A DNA stretch of 64,000 bases from Lithospermum erythrorhizon (taxonomy: Eukaryota; Streptophyta; Magnoliopsida; Boraginales; Boraginaceae), in the NCBI GenBank assembly GCA_019722365.1, contig JADFUC010000964.1, forward strand, positions 947,799 to 1,011,798. Reading direction: 5' to 3'. Numbering within the stretch: position 1 is the first letter of the stretch; the number at the start of each line of letters is the position of its first letter. A program made the translations under genes and the position numbers. Under the pieces are notes generated by a model. That model saw only the letters and a list, made by a program, of their open reading frames with translations. It did no database searches and was not told the origin of the DNA. This document shows, piece after piece, positions 13,801-25,896 of this stretch.

Positions 13801-16800
13801 GATAACCAAACAGATAAACTGAAGTACACATCTGTCGACGAATAGAGCATACAAAAGATCTAAGTTCCAACAATTAATATATCTTAACAACCTTATGAGT
13901 GTGACCAGTGGTATTTCTCTACTTCTAGAGTTCTAGAGGAAACTCATATGTGAGAATGCATGATATAGAAACAGAATTTAAGTACAATCAGTAAAGAGAC
14001 GGAAGAGGTCCTATTAAGTCTATGATTATAAGCTTCAGTACTACACTGGCTTCATACAGAAATAATTCATTGCATTAAATGAAGAACAGAACAAATACTA
14101 AGTAACATATATCAGAACAAGTAATCCACCAAGCTTAGTTAGGATTCTGTTTGGAGTGCAAAATATTTGTTGTTAAGTGTTGACTGACCACTAGCACTAG
14201 CTATCATGACAGACAAATCAAAGATAATAATATAGCAGAAATTGATGTCTGGAAAAATTAAAACTAGCATGCCAAGTTCGTAAAAATTCGCTTCAATGGT
14301 ATATACTGAAACTTCTTTCTTGGAATACCATGAGAAGATTCCCAATGTTCTCTTGTGAGTTGGCCCAAGGCTGAAATGCAAAAGGCTTCTTCAGTTTCAC
14401 CGACTTGGGAGGGAATTCACATAGAGATTCTGAATAAACAAAAAGCAAAAATTCAGCTACTTGGTTAACCAAGGAAACGAAGGGAGAACATATTAGACAA
14501 CCCTTATCACAAAGATCAAGAAAATGCGTGCAAGAAAATGTAAAAATGTATCAGTTTAAACAGGATAGGGAGAAATGTGAGCAAGCAACATTCTATATGC
14601 ATATAAGGTACCTGTGTGTGTGTATATCAGAAGACTGATTAATTTTCTCAAAATAATTCTTCAAAAAACAATTTTTTCAATTGTAAGGTCAACAAAAAAT
14701 CTAAAATATGAGGCAGATGAGAATAATACAAAAAAGTCCTTTCAGGTTGTGAGAACACGACGTTACAAAACTTCCTTTCTTAGTTGTAGGATGCCACATT
14801 AAATGAGATTTGTGATTTGAAAGGGGCCAAGATCAATAAATTTTAAGAGAATGTGGAAAGGTCATTTATGAAGAAAAAAAAAACTCAACGTAAGTTATCT
14901 AAAAACAAACTCATGCTGCATGGACAGATATAATAACCACACAAATCACAGATCATCGTGCAGCATGTTCATAGACTAGTTATCATACTGCAATCCATCA
15001 TGATATAAGAACTCAAACACAAGATTGTGTATGAAAGTACACAAATGAGTGTGTGGCTTGACTCCCATGTGTGACATCAAACAAGCTCATGGGAATATTA
15101 ACAAGAAACTCATACCCCGGAATTCCTCGAGCTTTTGCAACGTATTATAATCAAGGGCAAGTATTGAAGGCAACCCTCTGCTAGAAGCCGCCAATTCCAT
15201 AAGTTCTAGACGCTCATCTTCAATCAGCTCCATTGATTCTTTAGCAAATTTGCGGGCTGCAGCCTTTTCCAAAGCAAGTTTCTGCTTTACTGCTTCCCTT
15301 TCAATTCGAATCTCTTCTTTTTGCTTCCTCCTCTCAGCCTAGACACAGAAAAAGAATAATTATTTATGTCCTGAGAAGAGTATGTGCTTGTGATACAACA
15401 ACAAAGTCTCTGTGTAGACTCTAAAAACATACTCTTATAAGTTCTTTCTGCATAAACTTCTCCCTCCTTTCCATTTCACGTTTCTCCTCACGCAGATATC
15501 TCTCCTCCATCCTTTGCTGCTCTCGGATTAGTCTCAGTTCCTCCTTTTGCCTTTCCCTATTCTGTCTTTCCATTTCTTTCTTCAACTGTTCTTCTCTCTG
15601 TCAAACAAGATGAACATGTTAGTTATCAGGAGGACTATTTAAAGAACTTGTTACAGAGCTGAAAATAATAGTATGCTCCTCCAAGAACCAACCTTCTTCC
15701 GCAGAAGATCTTGTTTTTCAATTTCTTTCCGGATTCTTTTTTCATTTGATTGAACTTCTCTCTCCATTCTAGCTTCTTCCATCTGCAATAGATATCTACC
15801 TTTATTAGATTGAAAAAGAGATGCAATGACAGATCAATAACCAAAATACAAATCATAGATTATCCTCCACGAACCTTTCGCTTCCTCTCCAACTGCAACA
15901 TATCATCGATGGGTGGGATAAGATCATTATTTCCTTCCTTCCCTTGTTGTGGCAATATGGAAACATTTGAGATATGACCTTCATCACCATGATCTCTATG
16001 CCCATTCCCTTGCATGAGAGGTAAGGTCTTGGATGTTGGACCAGCGACAGCTGAATCATAGAGGTAAGATGGAGCGACTTGTCCATATGCATCACATCTA
16101 ATTTTGGGACCAGAAATTGCCTGTAGATCAGAGATGTGAAAACTTTTAGAATTTAATTGAAGGCAGTTACGGCTTACTTTGCAAGTATGCATAAATATAT
16201 GAAACTTTTAGAAACTGAAGATAGATAGCTATGCTTTACTTTCCCATCATGCACTGTCAAAGGATCATGACTAGAAGATAGCAATAGATCTACCAGCGAG
16301 AGGTGAGAAAAGATGGATATAACATGCAGATATCTATGGAATCACACGAATAACATATGTTACCTAATCATTACATTAAGTCAGTCATCTCCCTATTCCT
16401 ACCCAGGCAACACAGATATACAATCTAGATAAAGCATAAGGAAACAAACTATTTCTGAAGTTGGAAGTCCTCAAATATTAGTTGTGCATTTATTCCCAAC
16501 CACAATTCTTTTAAACAACACAATGAAAGACTCCAAGTCAAGAAGATCATCCAGTCAAAATATTATTTTAATAATGCAGAATACATCCAAGAAAGGAAAA
16601 TTGTTTGAATGATATAAGCTGGCACACAAAACAGGGCCCTTTCTTAAGATAAAACCAAGTAAAAGGAAAATTGTTTTGTATCACTGCTTACAAGCTAAGG
16701 TAAGTTCTGCGTTGGACAGAAGCAGGAACCACAAAAGATTAAGCAAAAGGGAACTAACCTTGATTTGATTGGAATCGTATTGCGCATATAATTTGCTATC

Positions 16801-18298
16801 ATATGAAGGCCGGTGAGGCTTCTGCTGCTCTGTAGCCACTACGCAAATGTGAAAACATTATATATCTTGAAAATGTTTAAGACTAGGAAAGTACCAATTA
16901 AATTAGTAATAAATTGTAAATTAGGTAATTGTGTGTACATCCATAAAATTTCAGAGGTATCGTTGACAATATATGAGGATTTTATCAAGGTCATTATCTA
17001 TTCAGAGCTCATCCACCTCAAAAACAAAAAAAAAAACAAAGAAAGTCGACGCTACCTATTGGTGCTCCAAAAGCACCTGGCGGAAGTTCATCAAACTCCA
17101 CTCCAAGAACCGGGCCATCTCCTCTCAATGGCTCCCCTAATTGTGCCTCAATACAAGCTATCGCTCTCTGTTCCATTATCGTCCTTGGCGACTCAAAATA
17201 CCTTATTGGAACCATTGGAATTTCTTCCACATTGTCAAAACGACTAGATCCTGATTCAGATGCTGACCCCGACCCTGACCTTGACCTAGACCCATGATCA
17301 CTGCCCATTTCAGCCTCAATCATGTCATCTTTAGGTGACTCCGGCACGAGCTTTGTCCCAAATGCCACAGGAACACGAGGCTTCATTGCTGCCATACCTG
17401 CTGCCTCCTTCTTATCCTTCAACCTTCTGTGACAGAACCACATCTGCAACTGCCGATCAGTTAATCCCAACTTCTCCGATAAATCTGCTCGAGTTGCCTC
17501 TGTGGGGTAGTTTTCCACTGCAAAAAGACAAGACAACATAATTGTTAAACTAAGAACAATTTCTCGTACAAAACATAACATGGTAAAAGTCAGAATTCTA
17601 CAAGCAATGACAAGCCTTTACAACACAAATTATTAGCAAATTAACAACAATCAAGCATGTACAACAACATGAACAATCAAATTACCACTCACAACACTTT
17701 CACATGGAAACTCAATCCCAATCTTCCACATACACACAAACACACCCAAAATCCAATTTTTTTTAGCAAATTAACAACAAATCAATCATGAACAACAAAA
17801 ACAATCAAATTGAAATCACCACTTACATAAACACTTATAAATAAAAACCCAAACTTCCAAAAACTATAAACAAACTAACAACAAATCAAGCACTAACAAC
17901 AACACAAACAATCAAATTACCACATACACTCAACAAAAATCCAAAACTACCATCAAATTAACTACAAATCAATAATTCACAAACAATCAAATTACCACAT
18001 ACACATAAAAAAACAACAAAAAATCCAAAACTACCATCAAAGTAACTACAAATCAATAATTCACAAACAATCAAATTACCACATACACATAAAAAACACC
18101 AAGAATCCAAAATTAGCATCAAATTAACTACAAATCAATAATTAACAACAACAAAAAACAATTAAACTAGCACTTACTAGCATAAGTTCTCTCCAAATTC
18201 TCCAATTGAAAAGGAGTTTTCATCTGCCTCTTAGGCCTATTAATATTCCCCTCCCCACCACAACTCTCCCCCTCTTCTCCTTCAAAACCCACCTCCAT
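7819..18298 (-). CDS. RLT: Homeobox-DDT domain protein, RLT (RINGLET) family
   Basis: RLT proteins are nuclear partners of plant ISWI remodellers (known for the family). I see 19 coding exons, all GT-AG: 18298-18178, 17517-17056, 16838-16759, 16120-15875, 15782-15693, 15597-15433, 15338-15116, 14429-14329, 13684-13598, 13358-13206, 13120-12965, 12332-12123, 12052-11644, 11404-11220, 11130-10600, 10317-9721, 9612-9508, 8973-8707, 8577-7819. Together they make 4,947 bases, 1,648 residues, in frame throughout. A homeodomain lies at residues 21-80 (recognition helix WFCHRR, 67-72, split by intron 1). A charged K/E/R-rich helix follows (about 300-440), then DDT (about 480-540), HARE-HTH (about 630-700), WHIM-type motifs including RRRNRYW and FWGLIDTEE in exon 15, and an acidic C-terminus. 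An in-frame TAG lies upstream of the chosen ATG. RLT1 and RLT2 are not distinguished here. Confidence 0.95.
11449..11571. mobile_element. Mutator-type MITE in an RLT intron
   Basis: A 123-bp insertion lies in the RLT intron spanning 11405-11643. Its ends are inverted repeats of about 22 bp starting GGT and ending CTCACTCCA. It is flanked by a perfect 9-bp direct repeat, ttcttcaat (11440-11448 and 11572-11580), the target-duplication length typical of Mutator-like elements. The proximal end is 45 bp from the splice acceptor of the following exon. It has no coding capacity. Confidence 0.85.
12866..12951. repeat. 43-bp perfect tandem duplication in an RLT intron
   Basis: Two back-to-back identical 43-bp units (12866-12908 and 12909-12951, each starting tagtaagagtggc) lie just inside the acceptor-distal end of the intron between the exons ending at 12965 and starting at 12332. 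A looser pair of related segments near 12661 and 12786 (accatatgcctcgtgctat) lies in the same intron. Confidence 0.85.
13402..13520 (+). mobile_element. tRNA-derived SINE in an RLT intron
   Basis: The segment carries a pol III A-box-like motif (gtagtggtaag, 13411-13421) and a B-box (ggttcgagtc, 13461-13470) at tRNA-like spacing. A short unrelated body and an A-rich tail (ataaaaaggtaaaaaa) follow. It cannot form a full tRNA cloverleaf, so it is better read as a SINE head. It runs antisense to RLT in the intron 13359-13597. Ends are approximate. Confidence 0.65.
17600..18176. repeat. Degenerate tandem array filling RLT intron 1
   Basis: At least six imperfect copies of a 60-85-bp unit occur with the core aactacaaatcaataattc / aacaatcaaattaccacat. 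The last three copies (about 17950-18160) are the most alike. The array runs to within a few bases of the exon 1 donor, inside the intron that splits the homeodomain. It is C/A-rich on the plus strand, hence G/T-rich in the pre-mRNA. Confidence 0.8.
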
Positions 18299-21200
18299 TC
18301 TCCTCTCAAAACCCTAAAAATCCAACCTTTTTCACCAAAAACCTAGACCCAAAATAAAGTCACCTAACAAAAAAAACCCTTATAGAAAGAAACAAAAAAA
18401 AAGTAGTCCTACAATAACCAATTACAATATGTGGGGTTGATATTATAAAGGCAAATATCAAAAAAGGCAATTGAAGATTCATGTAATTAATTATTATTAA
18501 AACTATATAGTGAAAAAATTCATATAAGAATATTAATAAGAAAAGTATGTGGACATGTGTGATTGTTGAATTTGGGTTTGTATGAACATCTAATGTAGAG
18601 AGAGAGACACAAATAAGATTGTTTTTAATGTTGTTGTGATGAAAAGATTTACTAAATAATTTGAGATTAATAATATTAATAGTAGTAATATAAGAACAGT
18701 AGGAGGCTGAGATGTTTATTGTTCTAAGGATTTGTTCCATCTTTCAATTCTAATTTTATGACTTTTAATTTTGATTTTGAATTTTATGACTTTTTGGAGT
18801 TTATGTTTTTTTGATGAAATTGTATTATGTTTTGGTAATTGTGTTAAGTTTTTTTGATTGGATAATTATAAACAAAGTTTTTGGATTTTAATGAGCAATG
18901 AATGAATGGTTGATATATTTGTTGATGAAAGGAGGTGGTTTTGTTCATGCTATAGTATTTAATTTATTTTTTTGTAGTTTTGGTCATTTTAGTTTTGTTA
19001 CGCTTTGGTAATTGGTAGTGTTTTTGATGGAACCATGGTTTTGATTTTTCAAAGATGTTTCTTTTTGTTCCACCATCTTGGTCCAAAGTGTACTTCAAGT
19101 CTTCAATATTATGTTTTTGTAGATCAAGTCCTCAACCCACTATTTATCTACTTGTCTACTACTTCACCACAACCCATTATTTGTTTGGTTCGCATGGATT
19201 GTTAACAAGTCAATTTTTTGACTCGTAAAAGAATTGAGTCAATATAATAATTTTTGATTCATTTGAAAAAACCAGTTGATATCAGAAACTTGAGAAGCTC
19301 AATTCGTATTCATTAAATGGACCGGAAATACTCGAAAATCACAAAAACAAGCGAGCGGTTTATGGAGCCGAGTAAGCTCGAATAGGCTGATTCGTATTTA
19401 CATGCATAAATACGTAGTCGCCATGAGTCATATTCAGCGGATCTGAGGAAGGTTCATAAAAGTCCACGAACTTTGCTATTTAATTTCCCATGGATCAGGC
19501 TCTGAGTCCTCTTCCAAAGCCCGAATAAAGGCACGTTTACTTTAGCTCAGGCCCATCTCCAACATGAAAATATTCCTCCAATCTTTCAGTAGCCAGGTAT
19601 TTTCTTTTTATTCTCATAACTTGAATTTTTTATTGTAGATATTTTATTTGTCTTGTTTAATCTTGATGAAACATATCGATAAGCTACATTTAATTCTTTC
19701 CATTAATATATTTTTTATAAAATATTATCTGTATAACAAAATATATTTATGAGTAAAGTGAAAATTCTGATTACAAAAAAGTGAAGCAATCTTTTGTAAG
19801 TCAGAGAAATATTCTAGTTATTAGTTTTTAAGAGTGGTTATACATTTTTATAGTTAAAAAAAATTAGAAGAAAACTTTTAATACTAGTTAAAATTTGATG
19901 TAAAACTAGGTCAAATATAATAAAGTGTGAAAAACGAACAAATAATAAATATTGAGGATCTTCATGCGATGCTGAAAATATTTTATTTAACTTTCAATTG
20001 ATACATACATAACGATAAACTTATACCAAATCAATCAATGTAGTTTTTTTGTATGAAAAAAATGATCTAAATAAAAAGACATCCCATAATATACTCTACT
20101 TCCATATAGTAATACAGATGCAATCTATTAATCATGTTGTGATTGATCCTTCTCTAGATGGTGTGTGAACCAAAGGATATATGATGCTTTACTTATCTAT
20201 CTATACACATATGCTTCCATAATTATTTCAAAAGGTAGAGGCTTGACCATGTTAGATGCCCATTTTATCTTGAAAACTCATGAACATTGGCCAAGTATTG
20301 TCAACAAGAAAATGTGGACAAGAGGAATCTGGATAATGATGAGTGGGTTTGGAACTTTATACCTTCCTTGCTCTGTCACCTCAGCTTTCCATTTCAATTT
20401 ACTGCCTGAATTGAAGAAGCCTTTTAACTAGTGGATTTTCACTTCTTCTCTTCCAATCCTGGCAGCAGTTGCACACTTGCACTTGTAGGACCAATTGCAT
20501 GTGTTCAATTGTAACTAAATATATGAGTTAATGACACGTTTAATCACACGGGTTTCATTTTATTTATTATTGAATTGTCTTATTTGATCATATGTATTTT
20601 CAAAGTTGTCACTTTTGATAATTCCGTTAAAACGTCGGTTAAATTGTCAAATTTCTTCAAAAAAAACATGACTTGTAAATTGATTAAATTTCTAAGGAAA
20701 AGTTAATTCCAACCAAGATTTAACACATGATTGTAAATCAAGCAAGTTGCATTGAATGGTTTTGATTTATTTTATATTGGTCTTGTGGGTTTAACTTGGT
20801 GGTCTTAATATCAAACCTACTTGACTTGTTTAGTTAATTTTCAATTTAGGCATGATTGAAAAGATAGCATAAAATCACATAAAAATATTGAAAAATATGC
20901 TTGTTTTGGATGAATTGTCGTGAAATAGTTTAATATTCTAATAAATAGTTTCATCTCATTTAACTTAATAAAACATATTCAATCTCGTTAACTCTTAAAA
21001 TATAATCCATTAAGGTTAGCCTACTTGTCACGGAATATTATCGACGAGGCTCCGTTGCTCCGTTCGAATCCTTATAATAACAAGGACTACTTTTTTTATT
21101 AAACAAAAAACCCTCAAATTCAAGAATAATGACGGTGTATGTGATTTTCAGTTACATTCGAATTATATTCACTTCATTTCATATCTACAACTCATAAGAA

Positions 21201-21500
21201 AATTCAAAACCATTCTAAAATATTCATTTGGACTCATCTCGATTCTCACTTTCACTATTCTCCTTTAGGTTAAATCATGAGTTTGATTTCTTCTAGTAAC
21301 ATTTTATTGATCCATTTTTTTCTACAATAATTTCTTGATACCAGTGTGAACTAAATTCACCCCATACAAAGCACATAGAGGAGGAAATAAAGTTGAATAC
21401 TAACCAGATTTGTAGTCTCCCCTTCTCCACATATAGTGAGTGATAGCTATCAAAAAAGAATTTCACAGAGACCATATTACCACAATTTAAGGACTACAGA
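18299..21500. other. RLT upstream region and intergenic DNA
   Basis: The first few hundred bases should hold the RLT 5' untranslated region and promoter on the minus strand; no individual element can be called securely. A short frame at 20165-20431 has no recognisable domain. A B-box-like motif (cgttcgaatcc, near 21060) hints at another SINE fragment. Otherwise the stretch is AT-rich with no gene seen. Confidence 0.45.
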
Positions 21501-21769
21501 GAGGAGAACAAATAAAGGGTATCTCTCTTTAGTCTCAAACTCATCATTTCTCTTTTTTTTCTCATCAACTTAGAGGTATCACACTTCTTACCTTTTCAAC
21601 AGTTTATTATTTGTTTCAGATTATTTTTCTGGGTAATTGTTGTTTTTATGAACTATTTACTTCATTGATTAATGTTTTATTATCAAGTTGGACTCATTAT
21701 GCTATTGAAGATCAGTTATTTGCATGAATTATGATTTATAGAGGATTATGTTATGATTATGTTCAGAGG

Positions 21770-21975
21770 TTTAGTTAGATGTGGCTTTGTTTAGTTGTTT
21801 CTGTTGCAAAGTTGGGATTTTTTAGTTGCAAAGTTGGGTTTTTTTTGTATATATTTTGGTTTTGTTTAGTTGTTTCTGTTGCAAAGTTGGGATTTTTAGT
21901 CTTGTTTAGTTGCAAAGTTGGGTTTATTGATTTATATATATATATTTTGGTTTTGTTTAGTTGTTTGGATTTTTT
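21770..21975. repeat. Tandem repeat in putative VOZ 5' leader intron
   Basis: About 90-bp units containing tttagttgtttctgttgcaa and gttgcaaagttggg recur two to three times, separated by tatatattttgg blocks. The array lies upstream of the VOZ start codon. A plausible leader intron is suggested by a donor near 21573 (gag|gtatca) and an acceptor near 22290 (tgcatgcag), not proven. Confidence 0.6.
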
Positions 21976-22327
21976 TGCTAAATATGTTTACTTTCTTGGA
22001 TTTGATGTACTTGGGTGCTTTGTTTTGTTATGTTAAAACTTAATTCAAGTGTAGATCCTAAATGTGCATCACTCTAAAGATTAATGCTTTTTTAAAGGTT
22101 TATAAGATTAATGCTTTTTTAAATGTTTATAGTCTGCAAAATTTCCTGCTTTCTGTAGGTGTTTGTGTATTTTCATTTATTTTTATTTATGTTTCATAGT
22201 TTGTAAGAAGCTGGTTTGCAGTCTAATTATTTGCCTTAAGTCGGAAGGATCGTTTACTTCCTGCAAATGGCTTATGTAAGAACGGTTTGCATGCAGTTAG
22301 TGAAGGTGTAGAGGGGGTTCTTCTGAA

Positions 22328-25017
22328 ATGGGTAAGGGTTCGAGGAATGTTGCCTGCAAGTCAGCATCACACCGTCTGTTCAAGGACCGGGCGAAGAATC
22401 GAGTGGATGATCTGCAAGGGATGTTCAGTGATCTGCAAATGCCGGAAAGATCGGCATAATCAAGTTGCTTTAACAAGAAGAGCAACTTCATCAGATGCTT
22501 TGTGAGTGGAAAGCCGAGCTTAGTGAGCCCTCTCCTGCTTCTTCCTTGCAGGTTATACCAGTTGTCAAACTTATTGTGAAAATCTATCTACAGGGTATTT
22601 TGTCAACTATCGTTTTTTTTTTATATCGACTGGTAAATGTATTCTAGTTGTTATGTCGAACATGTAACACTGCAAACTGTTAACTTCATTTTATTTTGTA
22701 TGTCTATAATTGTTATGTTATACCAGACAATCTGACTCATACAAGTTAGTTACATAGCCTGGCATGATTTGTAGTATGATCAGGTTTTATTTTGAAATGT
22801 ATGAAATCTTGTCTGTCTCTGGATACTATGAGCTACAATGTGAAAATTATTGACTTCGTGATGTTGCAAGTTCTTAGCTGATCATTTTTGCAGGGTGGGA
22901 GTCTAGGGCCATTTTCATCAGACATTTGTAGGCTGTTACAGCTATGTGAGGAAGAAGATGATGCCACGAGTGCTTTAGCAGCTCCAAAGCCTGATCCTGA
23001 TGGACAGAAGGTTGGTCTTTCAGCTTTTGCTGAGGTATTACATTTTCAGTTATTTCTGATTGGGTGTAGACGTGTAGTGCATATTTCAGAATTTCGTATA
23101 TCATTGGATAAGCTATGGTCAAGCTTTCAGGATAATAATATCAGAATTATGTGATGTTAAGTGCAAGTAATCTTTTCATTTTAAGTTGACGATGTGTGGA
23201 TAAGTGATCCACGACAATTAGGAAACCAACAGGCTTTGCTATATATGTTCTTTTGTATACTATGTTTTTTCTGGATACAATCTAAGTGAACATATATCAA
23301 TTGAATCTCGATTAACGAAGTCCGAACATTTCTGTGTCTTACCTTTCTTGTTTCAATATTCTCTGTTTCCTTATAGATGGGGGTAGTCAAACATATTTTC
23401 TTATCTGTCGCATTAACCAACATTAGGTCTTTGCTTGACCTTTTGTGTGCCATATTTGCTCATTATTTAAGTTTGATACTTGATTTCTGTTGCAATCTGC
23501 TTTTGCTCATTATTTAAGTTTGATACTTGATTTCTGTTGCAATCTGCTTACTTTTGGAGCCTTGGAGGCACCTTCTCCCTTTGGATATGTAATTAGCATC
23601 TTAGGTTGCTTTTGACCTGTCGTGTATGGCTTCTTCTCTAGCGTTATTTATTTATTTATTGCAGGGTTCAACTTCAGTTCAAGTACAGCAAGAACAAAGG
23701 TCCCAGATAGTCAATCACAGCAAAAGTTCTGTGTCTGGAATGAACATAGGATCTGATAATATGAACCCTCACACTGTGGGAACTAATAATTTGAACCATG
23801 CAAGTCACTTGGATTATCAAGCCTTCAATCTTCATCCATATTATGAGCAGCACTTCTTTCCTGCACTAGATGATCCCAGCTTTTCTGTAGAGGATTGTAT
23901 GCTGCAGATGCCTCACTTTGCAGATGATATATGCCCTCCTCCATCTGCTTTCTTAGGTCCAAAATGTGCACTATGGGATTGCCCCAGACCAGCTCGGGTT
24001 TGGTGTCAAAAGTTTCAAGATTACTGCAGTGATTATCACCAGGCATTAGCACCTAGCGAGGGGTATCTTGGGATGTCTCCAGTTTTGCGACCAGGTGGCA
24101 TTGGGTTAAAGGATAGTTTGCTTTTTGCGGCTCTTAGTGCAAAAGCACAACACAAAGATGTTGGCATTCCTGAATGTGAGGGGGCAGCAACTGCGAAATC
24201 GCCGTGGAATGCACCTGGCAAGTTTCTGATGTTACCTGAAATGATAGTTTTCTTTGAGTGCCTCTTTTTCTATGTTTTTTAATGTTACTGGATTTACAAA
24301 AAAGAACAAAGAAAGGGAAATATCTGACCCTCTGTTTCCAATTCCTTAATCACCCAAATTGCTCATATTCCCTCCTGTGAAAAAAGAAAATTTAAAATTA
24401 ATTTGTTCATGTTTTCACTTGGTTTGTTTCTAACAAGACTCCATTGGCTTCTGATATTTTCAGAACTTTTTGATCTTAGAGTATTAGAAGGAGAGATACT
24501 CAGGGAATGGCTTTTCTTTGATAAGCCTAGGAGGGCATTTGAGAGTGGTAACAGAAAGCAAAGGTCATTGCCAGATTATAATGGCCGTGGTTGGCATGAG
24601 TCGAGAAAGCAAGTGATGAATGAATTTGCTGGTCTGAAAAGATCATACTATATGGATCCACAGCCAATGGAAAATTATGAGTGGCACCTCTATGAATATG
24701 AGATAACAAAATATGATGCGAGTGCATTATACAGATTGGAGCTTAAATTTGTTGACAAAAAGAAGAGTCCAAAAGGTAAAGTATCAATTGATTCTGTGGC
24801 TGATCTGCAGAAGCAAATGGGGAGACTGACTGCTGAGTTTCAGTCTGATAACAAGCGGAGCAGTAAGGTGAGGGCAAAAGCAAATACGAAAGGTGGTGTC
24901 ACAAATGTTTATTCAACTCCAAGTCGGGTAGCACCAGCGAACGAGGAGTTTGATTTTGGAGCAAATGTGCGGTATGATTATCTGCTTGACAATCTAAATG
25001 GCTACTATGGGACGTAA
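22328..25017 (+). CDS. VOZ1: VOZ (vascular plant one zinc-finger) transcription factor
   Basis: VOZ proteins are plant-specific dimeric transcription factors; family members act with phytochrome B and in flowering and stress. Exons: 22328-22551, 22894-23034, 23665-24217, 24464-25017. The first reads [20 protein letters not shown], the typical VOZ start. Later exons carry the acidic [16 protein letters not shown] motif, the C3H zinc-binding segment (KCALWDC...WC...YC...H), RPGGIGLKD, and the basic region [20 protein letters not shown]. Exons 2-4 join in one frame to the stop. The third intron has a GC donor (CCTG|gcaagt). Exon 1 is not open: after DLQ the frame breaks, and the expected downstream sequence reappears in shifted frames ([10 protein letters not shown], then [17 protein letters not shown]), implying about three 1-bp indels between 22435 and 22475. 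This is either a pseudogene or a consensus error. Assignment to VOZ1 rather than VOZ2 is likely, not certain. Confidence 0.9.
23455..23548. repeat. 47-bp tandem duplication in VOZ intron 2
   Basis: Two adjacent copies of a 47-bp unit (23455-23501 and 23502-23548, starting tttgctcattatttaag) are essentially identical, implying a recent local duplication about 120 bp upstream of the exon 3 acceptor. Confidence 0.85.
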
Positions 25018-25896
25018 TGGAATTACTCCTGTGAAATGTTAATAAGAGAAATTTTCTAGTTATACTGTACATCCAGTTGTCTTAACTCGGCTTCTGGCAG
25101 GCAGAGATGTTCGATACTTTAAGTTCCTGTTATTTTAGTATCGAGTTGCTAAGTCATGGAACAACTTCCTCCTGCAGGACTGCAGGATGTTGGCAATTGT
25201 TCATTGACAGTTTAAGTTCCCAACCTATTTAACTTAAATCATCCTTTGGAGCATATTTGATCTCCAAAGTGGAGATAAATTCTAAATATGTATGTTTATC
25301 TTCATCATCAATGCTACTTGGCAGAACAACTCTAGCTATATATTGTAATGCCAAATCAACTTGCTCTTTGCCTATAATTCCATTTCTGAAGTATTGTTTT
25401 CAGTGTTTTCTAAGGTCCTGAAGATCATGTTAAATGTTTTTTCAATAATTTTTTCCTTTTTGGTGGTTGCGGCAGTATGGCTTTGCAGTTAAATTAGAGG
25501 TGGTAGTACTACATTAGAGTGGAGGTTTAGGTGGTCGGATATGACTGTTGCAGGTGGTCGGCTGGGGTAACGGATGTAGAGGGGGGTCGGATACTGTTGA
25601 CAGTCATGGTGATGGTCTGCTGCTAGATTTTATTGCATATGGTTCTGAATGAAACAGATTCAGTCGATGATCCATCAAGATAAAATATGACATGAAATCA
25701 ACCCACGAGTTATTTCAATGCAACTATTATAGTAATCAAGAAAATGATTTAAGAACCGTCTTAAGCCTCTGGCATAAGAATCTAATCCATTGCCCAGAAT
25801 GGTGTATGTCAGATTTCCATATATGATTTTTGATTTTTCTACAACTTGATGAATGTTTGGTGAATATTCCATAGTTAAACATCATTAGAGAATAAT
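25018..25896. other. Intergenic between convergent VOZ and RABA1
   Basis: This 880-bp gap must hold both 3' untranslated regions, since the flanking genes converge. No further coding signal was recognised. A G/T-rich patch at about 25490-25620 has no assignment. Confidence 0.5.

Noticed and set aside
20165..20431. 88-residue plus-strand frame
   Set aside because: The start lies in AT-rich DNA, there is no recognisable domain, and no splice or promoter context.
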